Assembly (NCBI GenBank): GCA_035772405.1
Contig: JAYKKM010000263.1
Coordinates: 4,188,001 to 4,252,000 of the forward strand
Direction: 5' to 3'
DNA: 64,000 bases
Origin: Chrysogorgia sp. JL179-B06
Taxonomy: Eukaryota > Cnidaria > Anthozoa > Scleralcyonacea > Chrysogorgiidae
Below the pieces are notes generated by a model. That model had not been told where the DNA came from, made no database searches, and saw only the letters and a program-made list of their open reading frames with translations. The position numbers were made by a program, and so were the translations under genes. Of the stretch, positions 32,497-40,873 are shown piece by piece (within the stretch, counting starts at the first letter, position 1; the number at the start of each line of letters is the position of its first letter).

Positions 32497-32637
32497 ATGG
32501 GTTGGTTTAGAAAGCTGGTTCGTAGTGTGAGAGACTTCTTTAAACCGAAGAACAAATCGAGTGTTAAAACACATCGGATGCGTTGGTATGCGACAAATCA
32601 GATCTATAAAGACTCCAACAAAGGCCAAGTGGATTGA
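32497..32637 (+). CDS. Small basic 46-residue protein with MG motif
   Basis: ATG 32,497, stop TGA 32,635-32,637. It starts MGWFRKLVRSVRDFFKPKNK and is strongly basic and amphipathic. The MG start may be lipid-modified. It lies 32 bases after the preceding 69-residue gene on the same strand and 39 bases before the BRO-N gene. Evidence is position, frame and composition; no homologue was recognised. Confidence 0.4.
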   Translation: MGWFRKLVRSVRDFFKPKNKSSVKTHRMRWYATNQIYKDSNKGQVD

Positions 32638-32676
32638 CGCGCCAATCCATAAAAATATTTTTGTGGAACTATAGTA

Positions 32677-33498
32677 ATGACAACCAACTCAGTGCAATTA
32701 TTTGATTTTGATGGTTTTAGCATCACGACGGTTATGAGTAGCGAAGGTGAAATATGGTTCACAGCGAAAGACGTCGCGAGTGCTCTAGGTTATGCTCGAC
32801 CAAAGGATGCAGTGAGTGCTCACGTTGAATCCGATTGTAAAATGAGGGGCGGTGATTTGACGACCCCTTTGAAGTCTAACCCACAGACCGTATTTATCAA
32901 CGAACCCGGGGTATATTCACTGATATTCTCAAGTAAAATGGAGCGTGCGAAACAGTTTAGAGAATGGGTGTACACATGCGTTTTACCAAGCATCAGAAAG
33001 ACTGGAACCTTCACACTTCTCAAGAAGAACCAATTTAAGATGATCACTGAGTTTGACCTGCACACGAAAGTTGTCGACTACATCAGGAAATACTACCCAG
33101 AAGCCATTTTGATAGCCGCTTGTGGCGAGAATCAAGACACCTCTGCGAAAAGAATAAATTCATGGAAAAAAGGCTATCAGCGCGGAACACCTGATTTGAT
33201 TATTGTCGACACACACAAAAGGTATAATGGACTCGTGATTGAGTTCAAGAACCCAGGCGGTACAGGTAGGACGTCTGAAGACCAAAAGAAACTGATGGCT
33301 GGGTTCAAACTGGCTGGGTATCTAACGTTGTTGTGTGAGTCATATGACTCCGCTATTAACGTAATAACAAAATACTTCTCTGACATTAGGGTTCAGTGTC
33401 CCTGGTGTAATCGTAAATTTAAAAACGACGTGACGTTGAGCAACCATAACCATTGGATGCACCGTGGTAAAGTGTGTGACGCAGAAAACGCGCAGTAG
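32677..33498 (+). CDS. BRO-N / VRR-NUC-like / C2H2 zinc finger fusion protein
   Basis: 273 residues in three modules. Residues 1-112 are a BRO-N (Bro/Alt) DNA-binding domain: IWFTAKDVASALGYARPKDA, FINEPGVYSLIFSSKMERAK, FREWVYTCVLPSIRKTG. Residues 125-225 look like a VRR-NUC nuclease: GTPDLIIVD (about 169) supplies the catalytic aspartate, VIEFKNPGG (about 186) the E-x-K, and SEDQKKLMAGFKLAGY the Q helix. Residues 240-262 are a C2H2 finger (CPWCNRKFKNDVTLSNHNH). BRO-N domains are common in large DNA viruses and phages; VRR-NUC acts on structured DNA. A role in recombination or end processing of the element is plausible. Intact. Confidence 0.85.
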   Translation: MTTNSVQLFDFDGFSITTVMSSEGEIWFTAKDVASALGYARPKDAVSAHVESDCKMRGGDLTTPLKSNPQTVFINEPGVYSLIFSSKMERAKQFREWVYTCVLPSIRKTGTFTLLKKNQFKMITEFDLHTKVVDYIRKYYPEAILIAACGENQDTSAKRINSWKKGYQRGTPDLIIVDTHKRYNGLVIEFKNPGGTGRTSEDQKKLMAGFKLAGYLTLLCESYDSAINVITKYFSDIRVQCPWCNRKFKNDVTLSNHNHWMHRGKVCDAENAQ

Positions 33499-33658
33499 GC
33501 ACCCCCACGTCTAATTTTATGTGTGTGACATTTGACATTACTGGCTTCAATGCTTCTAATGTCTGTGTGTGAAAAAATGTTGTCTCTATGGCATTGGGCG
33601 CTTCATGTGTCCAATGTCTAAGTTTAAAAAAGTGGGGTGTATTGAGAACACCTTAATT
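33499..33658. other. Convergent intergenic region
   Basis: 160 bases between the convergent BRO-N and thymidine kinase genes, with an imperfect tandem repeat of GCTTCxxTGTCTxxxTGTGTxxxAA-like motifs. Contains TAATTTTATGTG twice (about 33,513 and 33,654). Probably holds the shared 3' ends. Confidence 0.4.
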
Positions 33659-34228
33659 TTATGTGGAAGGATGATGACGCCTGCACACTGCTTTGTATTG
33701 CTCAGCACCACCAACAAATGATGGTCCTGGATTATATCTCCAACTGAATGGTGCCTCAACAGTTGTTCCGCGAGTGTCACGGCAAACGGCGCAATACGCT
33801 TTTAGAAATGTGATGTCGTCCGCCATTGGGAACAGTGTGTCAAGCTCACCAAGTCTTTTTAAGTGCTCCGTTGTTACGAGACCACAAATAATGACGTGAA
33901 TGCCAGCTTTGATGTAGTCACGAATAACTGGAAGTAGATCAGAGTACCAATGGCCCTCATCAATGCCGATGACGTCATAGTCAGCTAGCTTGGAAGAACT
34001 CGGAAGGTTGGTGATTAACTTTGCGGGTAAACTGTCTGATCCGACAACAATGGTCTGACGATGTGTGGAGAACGTGTGGTCAGTTCGTCTAGTGTCGCCT
34101 GCGTTGTTCATGTAAAGGACTTTGAGCCCTGATTTACTTAACGCGACTAACCTGCGGAGAGTCTCTGTCGTTTTTCCAGCAAACATGGGACCAATCACGA
34201 TTTCTAGTTTACCAACTTTCTCTGTCAT
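33659..34228 (-). CDS. tk: Thymidine kinase, type II
   Basis: 189 residues. P-loop GPMFAGKTTE (residues 13-22), a DxxGxxEGHWYSD-like Walker B/lid region (VIGIDEGHWYSDLLPVI, near residue 90), then a Zn-lasso with CxxC (YCAVCRDT, residues about 142-149) and a late cysteine (AVCRRHHP). These are the hallmarks of the poxvirus/cellular TK1 family (type II). It makes dTMP from thymidine for DNA synthesis in non-dividing cells. It is oriented opposite to its neighbours and convergent with the BRO-N gene. Intact. A thymidine kinase is unusual in Polinton-like elements and more typical of large DNA viruses. Confidence 0.93.
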   Translation of the reverse strand: MTEKVGKLEIVIGPMFAGKTTETLRRLVALSKSGLKVLYMNNAGDTRRTDHTFSTHRQTIVVGSDSLPAKLITNLPSSSKLADYDVIGIDEGHWYSDLLPVIRDYIKAGIHVIICGLVTTEHLKRLGELDTLFPMADDITFLKAYCAVCRDTRGTTVEAPFSWRYNPGPSFVGGAEQYKAVCRRHHPST

Positions 34229-34402
34229 GGTTACTATACCCTCAGAGAAATATTTTTTATTGTGGTGGTGGAAACCGTCGTTCGTTGTTAAATAACCGCT
34301 GAAGCTCTAATTTTTTTATCGCGTTTGGTCTGGAACTGTGAGATACCTGTGAGACACCTGTGAGGCCAACTGTGAGTAAGATAACACGTGATAGTGTATT
34401 AG
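34229..34402. promoter_or_regulatory. Divergent promoter region between thymidine kinase and the membrane-protein cluster
   Basis: 174 bases between two outward-facing ATGs. Contains a tandem GTGAGATACCTGTGAGACACC, GTGAGGCC, GTGAGTAAG series (repeated CTGTGAG at about 34,338-34,376). No other coding signal was seen. Confidence 0.45.
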
Positions 34403-34750
34403 ATGGCTGAAGACTCACAGACGGCTGTTGAAGCGAAGATCACAGCTGATGTGAAAAGTGTTAAGGTGAAGGACCCAAAGCGTGTCGCTGCTGGTAAAAA
34501 GTTGGCTGAGATATCGAAAGCCGCGAAAGAAAAGAAAATGCGTGAAATGATAGTCAACGAAGAACAGGGTAGTGAGTGGAGCTATGGTTACATTGTCGGA
34601 ACACTTGGTGTTATCATTGCCGCTGCTTCGCTATGGTACACAATTAGCAGTGAAAAAGAGACACGATTAGAACCTGTGAGTACTACAGTAGCACCCGCGT
34701 CAGAAAGTCATAGAACTCGTCGTCCAACACTCGACACATTTGATTCTTGA
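34403..34750 (+). CDS. 115-residue single-pass membrane protein
   Basis: ATG 34,403. The N-terminal half is lysine-rich (VKVKDPKRVAAGKKLAEISK), then a hydrophobic span (YGYIVGTLGVIIAAASLWYT, residues about 53-72), then a polar tail ending RTRRPTLDTFDS. It begins a cluster of four small same-strand genes before PolB. Probably a virion membrane or accessory protein; no family was recognised. Confidence 0.6.
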   Translation: MAEDSQTAVEAKITADVKSVKVKDPKRVAAGKKLAEISKAAKEKKMREMIVNEEQGSEWSYGYIVGTLGVIIAAASLWYTISSEKETRLEPVSTTVAPASESHRTRRPTLDTFDS

Positions 34751-34773
34751 ACAAAACACACGACAATGTATAT

Positions 34774-35010
34774 ATGGCTGCGATCGATCGAAAAGAACTT
34801 ATGAACGAACTGTACGACGCGCTACTTGTCACGACCGGCGCTGTGGTAGTGAGTATGATTTCTAAAAGGGCTTTGGGAGAACCATTGGGAACACCAGAGA
34901 CTGTGAAAGGCACAGTGAAACTTGCTGCAGCTGTTGGCGCAGGAACGCTGTTAGTAAAATGGGTGCAATCGAAAAAGTGGATACCGACAGATCCATTCAA
35001 ATCAATGTAA
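34774..35010 (+). CDS. 78-residue hydrophobic protein
   Basis: Start taken at ATG 34,774 (MAAIDRKELMNELYDALLVT) because the frame upstream begins only with TTG. Two hydrophobic stretches (ALLVTTGAVVVSMI and VKLAAAVGAGTLLVKWV) flank a small polar loop (GEPLGTPETVKG); the end is PTDPFKSM. It lies between two other small membrane proteins on the same strand; the next gene starts 4 bases after its stop. Confidence 0.6.
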   Translation: MAAIDRKELMNELYDALLVTTGAVVVSMISKRALGEPLGTPETVKGTVKLAAAVGAGTLLVKWVQSKKWIPTDPFKSM

Positions 35011-35014
35011 GTTA

Positions 35015-35434
35015 ATGGTGAGTGTTGTGGCTGGAGGGATTTTTAATGCAGTGGCTTTTGCAGGCGCTGGCTTTATGTTTTCGAAATTTAATCACACAGG
35101 CTATGAAGCTGAGATGAAAAGACACAACCACGCGTTGGAACAGTTAGCCAGTGCGAAAGAAGTGTGGTATGAAAATGAAGTCGCTAAAAAAGATCAGATT
35201 CAGCGCTTGCGACAACAGCTCTCAGATGCTAATGCTGACATCAATGACACAAACCACGCGTTGGAAGAACTTAGAAGCGTAATGACCATTCACTACAGCG
35301 GTCGAGTGTTCACTGAGAGTCCGAAGATTGCGGATTACTACCAACCGAGTGCGGAAATAAAGGAATACCAATTGTTGTTTGTTAGTGTGTTAGGTTTGGG
35401 TAGTGGAGTAGCGGCATGGGTACTCACTCGATAA
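35015..35434 (+). CDS. 139-residue protein with two membrane spans and a coiled coil
   Basis: The N-terminal span (VVAGGIFNAVAFAGAGFMF) is followed by a heptad-like helix (residues 30-85, KKDQIQRLRQQLSDANADIN) and a polar region ending at a C-terminal span (LLFVSVLGLGSGVAAWVLT). Topologically like a small envelope or inner-membrane protein with an intervening coiled coil. Function unknown. Confidence 0.6.
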   Translation: MVSVVAGGIFNAVAFAGAGFMFSKFNHTGYEAEMKRHNHALEQLASAKEVWYENEVAKKDQIQRLRQQLSDANADINDTNHALEELRSVMTIHYSGRVFTESPKIADYYQPSAEIKEYQLLFVSVLGLGSGVAAWVLTR

Positions 35435-35444
35435 AAAATGTTGG

Positions 35445-35456
35445 AGTAGTATAAGT
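35445..35456 (+). promoter_or_regulatory. AGTAGTATAAGT upstream motif, copy 1
   Basis: This string lies 1-13 bases upstream of the zinc-ribbon gene's ATG; GTAGTATAAGT recurs at 36,013-36,023 just upstream of the PolB ATG (36,032). It is a candidate transcription or translation signal specific to this element. Confidence 0.35.
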
Positions 35457-35457
35457 G

Positions 35458-35904
35458 ATGGACAAACTTATGAGGCAGATGAGTTATGGTTTGACAATTG
35501 ATGAGATCGCGAATGAGGCGCAAATTGAGTGTGGAGGCATCTCCAGGTTTTACTACTGCTCGGATTGCGACGTTGTGAAAAACATGACTGAGTGCGGTGG
35601 GTACGCATGTCCAAAGTGTGGCGACGTCGAATGGGGTTACACTCAGAGTTATAGTGACATGAGACTCACACGACTAAAAAGCGTTCACAAACGGTCTTGG
35701 TGGATGGGGAGGAGACTGCGGAACGTTGTGAAGGGTGAGCACCTTGAGTTGATAAAAGAGGACTTCTTGAAAGTTGTCAATGTGTTGTACTCACGCAATT
35801 TGATAAAGGGTAGAAACGTTAGTAGATACGGATACTACATTATTAGGTTGTGTCATAGAAGACAATTCGAGACACTCAAAAGGGTGTCAGACCTTAAAGA
35901 CTGA
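35458..35904 (+). CDS. Zinc-ribbon protein (148 residues)
   Basis: Start taken at ATG 35,458; a GTG just upstream is ignored. After a helix-turn-helix-like N-terminus (MSYGLTIDEIANEAQIEC) comes a zinc ribbon with paired cysteines (YYCSDCDVVK and YACPKCGDVEW). The rest is basic (RLKSVHKRSWWMGRRLRNVV). It could be a transcription factor or a replication accessory. The stop TGA (35,902-35,904) is followed in the same frame by 38 further open codons. Confidence 0.6.
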   Translation: MDKLMRQMSYGLTIDEIANEAQIECGGISRFYYCSDCDVVKNMTECGGYACPKCGDVEWGYTQSYSDMRLTRLKSVHKRSWWMGRRLRNVVKGEHLELIKEDFLKVVNVLYSRNLIKGRNVSRYGYYIIRLCHRRQFETLKRVSDLKD

Positions 35905-36031
35905 AAGGTGAAAGAGAGGTTTGACGACAATCTGTTTGGGGTGGTGTATCCAAAGTTGGGATGGTGTAAAAGTAGCGATCGTTATTACAACGAGTGGGCT
36001 AAGAAAAAAAGTGTAGTATAAGTATAAGCCA

Positions 36032-39000
36032 ATGAGTCGGACTGTGAAAACCTCACTGACAAAAAGACAAGTTGAGGTTGGTGGGCGGACGCATAAGAAA
36101 CTTGTTAGAACTGGTGCGATTCGAGGTAGCTACACAAATGCAGCCGCTGTGAACCTACTAACAGATAGAGCAACCAACGTTCACGGCTTTTTTGGAGACC
36201 AAGAAACACAACCCACAGTTGAAGACCATAGTGACGCATCGTCGACGCAGCTATTGGATCGAGCACTGAGAGGGTTCACAAGGTCCTATGGAGTTGAGGT
36301 AATTGACGCTAGAGACATCAATCAGGTAAACGCGACTAGAAGCGCTGTCATTAACCTCTTGAGACGTGAACTAGGTGAGACTAATGGGATGAAAGTGGTA
36401 GAGACAGTTAAGGTCACTTTTGAGAAAGTCCTAGAGCGTGATAAGACCACATACAAAACTGCCTACTTTAACAGCGGGACGTTTGTCGTCATTAACGAGC
36501 ATGATATTGAAGGTGTTGCCAACCGTGGATCGGAACAGATTTTGACGCGGATAGCTGGGTGGTTATCTGAGGGGTCTGGATGGACTATCGACAAAATAGA
36601 CGCACACTACGTTAATATCGCTATTTATAGACCCTTGAATGGGAGTAGCTACATTGTGTTACCAAAGGAGCTGTGCAATAGTATGAAGGGCTTGATAAAC
36701 GTAAATAATGAGGATGACAACAAGTGCTTTAGATGGTGTCACCTAGCACATAAGTTTCCTGTTGGAAAAAACTCTGATAGAACGTCGAAGTACGTCAGAC
36801 ATGTCAGTGAGTTGAATTACGATGGAGTCGACTTCCCAGTCACACTCAAAGATTACAACAAGATCGAAAAGGCTAACGAAATTAGCATTAACGTTTTTGG
36901 GTATGAAAATAAGCAGCCATTCCCTGTGTACGTTTCTAAGGAGGTGTACCCCGACCATATGGACCTATTGTTGATAACTAATGACGATAGCAAGCACTAT
37001 GTGTACATTCGCGATTTCAACAAATTCATGTACCGTCAGACAGAGCATAAGGCTAGAAAACACTTTTGTAGATATTGCCTGCAGTGTTTTACCCGAGCGG
37101 ACGTGCTTGAAAGCCACGTTGAAGTATGTTTGGTCATCAATGGGAAGCAAGCTATTAAAATGCCGCAAAAAGGTGCGAAAGTGAAATATGAGAATTTTAG
37201 TAGGCAGCTAAACGTACCATTTGTGGTGTACACAGACTTCGAGGCTATCACACAGAAGGTGCACACAGCGACACCATCAAGCAAGTGTAGCTACACAAAT
37301 GCCTACCAGAGGCATGTTGACTGTGGTTATTGGTATAAATTGGTTTGTTGCTACGACGACGAGTATAGTAAGCCAGTAAAAGTGTATCGCGGTGAAAATG
37401 CAGTCAACAAGTTCATTGGGGAGATGTTAGAAATTGTTGAATATTGTAAAGAAACATCTGAGAGTCACTTTAACAAAGAAATGATACTAACTGATGACGA
37501 TAAGAAGGACTTTGACGAGGCTAAAAGTTGCCATATTTGCAGTGTTGAGTACATTAGCGTTGACGTTAGAGTGAGAGACCACTGTCACGTGTCAGGTAAG
37601 TACAGAGGGTCCGCACATCGTCAGTGTAACGTGAACTTTAGATTGACTGATAAAATTCCTGTGATCTTTCATAACTTACGCGGTTACGATAGCCATTTCA
37701 TTATGCAGGAGATTGGTAAGTTTGGTCAAGACATAAATGTGATACCGAACAACGTGGAGAAGTACATGGCGTTCATGCTTGGAAAAAACTTAGTATTCTT
37801 GGACAGCTTTCAGTTCATGAATAGCTCTCTAGACAACTTGGTAAGGAACCTACCAAGGGACGCTTTAAAATACACGTCAGAAGTGTTTCACGATGAGGGG
37901 TTGGCACTTATGACAAGAAAGGGAGTCTATCCCTATGATTATATGGACTCCTTTGATAAATTCGATGAATGCGAGCTACCCTCCAAAAAGGACTTTTACA
38001 GCATTCTGAATGATGAAGACATTACGGAAGAAATGCATGAGCGTGCTTGCGACGTGTGGGACTACTTCGACGTTGAAAGTATGGGTGGGTATCACGACCT
38101 GTATTTGAAAAGCGATGTGCTCTTGCTCGCTGACGTTTTTGAAAACTTTAGAAAGACATGTCATCGTGAGTATAAATTAGACCCGTGTCACTATTTCACA
38201 TCACCTGGATTGGCTTGGGATGCCATGTTAAAGATGACTGGAGTGGAACTCGAATTATTGTCTGACATTGACATGTTCCAGTTTGTAGAATTAGGTATGC
38301 GTGGTGGTGTGAGCTACTTATGCAACAGACATGGCGTGGCAAATAATAAGTACATGAAGGGGTACGATAAAGCGCAAGAGTCGAAGTATTTGATGTACCT
38401 TGATGCCAACAATTTGTATGGGTGGGCAATGAGTCAGAGTCTCCCCACAGGTGGCTTCAAGTGGTTGACTGAGATAGAAATAAAAAAGGTTAATCTATGC
38501 GACTATCACAACAATAGTAAAAAGGGCTTACTGCTTGAAGTCGACTTGGAGTATCCAGCCCATTTGCATGACCTACACAACGATTACCCGTTGGCTCCTG
38601 AGAAGATGGAAATAACTGTTAACATGTTGTCGGAGTACTGCACGAAAATCAAAAATAAGTTTAATGTGAGTGTTGGTGGTGTGAAGAAGCTGGTGACTAA
38701 TTTGATGGACAAAGAAAAGTATGTGTGTCACTATAGAAATCTGCAGTTGTACATGGATCTTGGATTGAAAATCAAAAAAGTGCATAGGGTCCTACAATTT
38801 GATCAGTCCAAGTGGTTGGGCAAGTATATCGACTTTAATACAGTCAAAAGAACTGCGGCTAAGAACGCTTTCGAGAAGGACTTCTTCAAGTTGATGAACA
38901 ACAGCGTGTTTGGGAAAACAATGGAAAACTTGAGGAAGCGTGTGGATGTAAGACTAGTGACCACTGCGAAGAAATTAAAAAAGCTTGTCTCAAAGCCGAC

Positions 39001-39697
39001 GTTTGTGTCTTGCAAAATATTTAGCGAGAACTTAGTTGCTGTCCACAAAGTTAAAGAAACGCTGACACTAAATCGACCCGCATATGTGGGTATGTGCATA
39101 CTAGACTTGAGCAAAACGTTGATGTACGACTTCCACTACAACTATATCATGAAAAAGTACTCTAGCGATACCTGTAGATTACACTTCACCGACACTGACA
39201 GTCTGTTGTACACAATCAAAACCGACGACGTCTACTCTGACTTTATGATAGAGCGCGAAAAGTTTGACAATAGCGATTACACCGCAGACAACCCATTCGC
39301 TTTCAAAGAGAACAAGAAAGTTATTGGCAAGATGAAAGATGAGTGCGCTGGAACACCAATTATTGAGTTTGTTGGGTTGCGCAGTAAGATGTACAGCTAT
39401 TTGAAAGAGGATGGGGGTGGTGGGAAAACTGCTAAAGGTATCAGAAAGAATATAATTAAAAAAGTTATTAGACACGAAGATTACAAAAGTGTGTTACTTG
39501 AGCAGAAACAATTGCGACACACAATGAAGACCATTAGAAGTGTCAAGCATCAGCTCGGTAGTTATGAAATTAACAAAGTGTCGTTATCCTGTTTTGATGA
39601 TAAACGATACCTTTTAGAAAATGGTATTGACTCCTATGCGTATGGCCACAAAAACATTGTAGTGAGAGATAACAACACACCCACTGACACGTCTTAA
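36032..39697 (+). CDS. polB: Protein-primed-type DNA polymerase B
   Basis: 1221 residues. The N-terminal 330 residues have no recognised motif and may carry the terminal-protein role. A C2H2-like finger at about 345-367 (HFCRYCLQCFTRADVLESHV) precedes the exonuclease: VYTDFEAI (about 400, Exo I) and HNLRGYDSHFIM (about 547, Exo II). An HNH/endonuclease-VII-like cysteine cluster lies at about 499-530 (CHICSVEY, DHCHVSGKYRGSAHRQCN). Polymerase motifs: A, DANNLYGWAMSQ (about 790); B, LMNNSVFGKTMEN (about 955); C, FTDTDSLLY (about 1051). This is the Polinton/adintovirus-type protein-primed PolB with intact catalytic aspartates. It would replicate the linear element from its terminal repeats. Confidence 0.95.
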   Translation: MSRTVKTSLTKRQVEVGGRTHKKLVRTGAIRGSYTNAAAVNLLTDRATNVHGFFGDQETQPTVEDHSDASSTQLLDRALRGFTRSYGVEVIDARDINQVNATRSAVINLLRRELGETNGMKVVETVKVTFEKVLERDKTTYKTAYFNSGTFVVINEHDIEGVANRGSEQILTRIAGWLSEGSGWTIDKIDAHYVNIAIYRPLNGSSYIVLPKELCNSMKGLINVNNEDDNKCFRWCHLAHKFPVGKNSDRTSKYVRHVSELNYDGVDFPVTLKDYNKIEKANEISINVFGYENKQPFPVYVSKEVYPDHMDLLLITNDDSKHYVYIRDFNKFMYRQTEHKARKHFCRYCLQCFTRADVLESHVEVCLVINGKQAIKMPQKGAKVKYENFSRQLNVPFVVYTDFEAITQKVHTATPSSKCSYTNAYQRHVDCGYWYKLVCCYDDEYSKPVKVYRGENAVNKFIGEMLEIVEYCKETSESHFNKEMILTDDDKKDFDEAKSCHICSVEYISVDVRVRDHCHVSGKYRGSAHRQCNVNFRLTDKIPVIFHNLRGYDSHFIMQEIGKFGQDINVIPNNVEKYMAFMLGKNLVFLDSFQFMNSSLDNLVRNLPRDALKYTSEVFHDEGLALMTRKGVYPYDYMDSFDKFDECELPSKKDFYSILNDEDITEEMHERACDVWDYFDVESMGGYHDLYLKSDVLLLADVFENFRKTCHREYKLDPCHYFTSPGLAWDAMLKMTGVELELLSDIDMFQFVELGMRGGVSYLCNRHGVANNKYMKGYDKAQESKYLMYLDANNLYGWAMSQSLPTGGFKWLTEIEIKKVNLCDYHNNSKKGLLLEVDLEYPAHLHDLHNDYPLAPEKMEITVNMLSEYCTKIKNKFNVSVGGVKKLVTNLMDKEKYVCHYRNLQLYMDLGLKIKKVHRVLQFDQSKWLGKYIDFNTVKRTAAKNAFEKDFFKLMNNSVFGKTMENLRKRVDVRLVTTAKKLKKLVSKPTFVSCKIFSENLVAVHKVKETLTLNRPAYVGMCILDLSKTLMYDFHYNYIMKKYSSDTCRLHFTDTDSLLYTIKTDDVYSDFMIEREKFDNSDYTADNPFAFKENKKVIGKMKDECAGTPIIEFVGLRSKMYSYLKEDGGGGKTAKGIRKNIIKKVIRHEDYKSVLLEQKQLRHTMKTIRSVKHQLGSYEINKVSLSCFDDKRYLLENGIDSYAYGHKNIVVRDNNTPTDTS

Positions 39698-39725
39698 ACA
39701 CTGCGACGCGATTCCTATAAGGTTG

Positions 39726-40007
39726 TTTTCTCACCGACTTGTTAAATCAGCAAATTCGCTAGCTTACTGGATGGGTTGAACGCTATAGAGAATCCTGACG
39801 AACTAAATGACGAACTACAAAAAGACCCGTTATTAAAAAAAGACGTTGAGAGCATTGTCGCGATTGTGACACCGTACGTGCCTTTCTTGGGCTTGTTGTC
39901 GGGAGGAATCACAACGTCGAAATACGTGTATGATCATCATTTTAGAAGTGAGGTGGCAAACACTGAAAATAGTGAGCGAGCGGACTAATTTACATGCTAG
40001 CAGGTGG
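39726..40007 (+). repeat. Right terminal inverted repeat, with a truncated copy of the 170-residue gene
   Basis: Inverted copy of 23,231-23,510. It preserves the last 85 codons of the left membrane-protein gene but has a one-base insertion (GTTAAATC against GTTAATC) and no ATG, so it should be silent. A few substitutions near the outer end (ACTGAAAATAGTGAGCGAG against ACTGAGAGTAGTGAACAAA). Confidence 0.9.
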
Positions 40008-40104
40008 TCTCATAACAACCGCGCGAGCCCATTCACACAACGGTTTTTTATTCACGATATTTATAGTGTACAATCGTAACGAGCACGCTCAAAGTTAGAC
40101 AGTC

Positions 40105-40389
40105 TTAGCATGGTGGTGATGGGTTGCTCCTCACCCCTTCTTCAAACATTGTGATTCTCCTCTCGTGGTCAGCGATCTCCGCCTCTGTTGTCATCAACTT
40201 CGTGTTAAGCTCGCTAATCCTCTTCTTCAGATTTCTTCTTTTATTCACTGCAGCCCTTCTGACTCTCTTCTCTTTTAATAACAAAACCTCCAGTCTCTCC
40301 TTTGACAACACAACGTTGGCTACGTTATCCATCACTACTACACCTTGCACGACAGCAGGTGGTTGTACGTGTGTTGCTAACAACAACAT
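40105..40389 (-). CDS. Short coiled-coil protein near the right end (tentative)
   Basis: 94 residues from the ATG at 40,389 (a GTG exists seven codons upstream). Basic helix (LLLKEKRVRRAAVNKRRNLK) followed by a heptad helix (KLMTTEAEIADHERRITMFE). Its 5' end lies within a palindrome arm. It lies outside the inverted repeat and could be part of the element or of flanking DNA. Confidence 0.35.
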   Translation of the reverse strand: MLLLATHVQPPAVVQGVVVMDNVANVVLSKERLEVLLLKEKRVRRAAVNKRRNLKKRISELNTKLMTTEAEIADHERRITMFEEGVRSNPSPPC

Positions 40390-40500
40390 TCCATTGCGAA
40401 TAGCAACCACAACTTTTTAAAAAAATATTTTTTTCAAAGCGAAAACATTTTTTTAAAAAGTTGTAGTTGCTATTCGTAATGGAATGTTGTTGTTAGCAAC
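40373..40500. repeat. Long hairpin 1 beyond the right inverted repeat
   Basis: The arm 40,373-40,418 pairs with 40,455-40,500 with two mismatches over 46 bases, around an A/T-rich loop (TTTTTAAAAAAATA). Confidence 0.9.
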
Positions 40501-40686
40501 ATCAACAGGTGACCTTGATTCGTATAGCAGGTAGAGCACTCGCATACGAAATCTATTTAACACTACCACTAGACTCTAGTGGCTTTCTCGCTGAAATTTA
40601 TTAAACATCGTCACTAGAATCACAATCTAGTGGCTTTTTTTTCCGCGCGTGAATCGAAACAATGGTAGAGCGCGTCAGTCATAGTT

Positions 40687-40820
40687 TGTCAAACACAAAT
40701 GCGAAAACGACGAGACGACACAAAACTTTTTCTAAATTTTGACGAAACGTGTCGTATTTCGTTAAAATAGCGATTTGGTATAAATTTGGTGTTGTCTCGT
40801 GAGTCTCGCATGTGTTTGAC
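40687..40820. repeat. Long hairpin 2
   Basis: Arms begin GTCAAACACAAATGCGAAAA and end CGCATGTGTTTGAC, with a few mismatches and an AT-rich loop containing ATTTCGTTAAAA. Confidence 0.8.
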
Positions 40821-40873
40821 ATCAATTGAGTAGAAAACGTGGGAGGGGTGTCTAGCTTGATTAACGATTGCCA

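Noticed and set aside
36743..39475. Six minus-strand frames of 60-103 residues inside PolB
   Set aside because: Shadows of the PolB frame without motifs.
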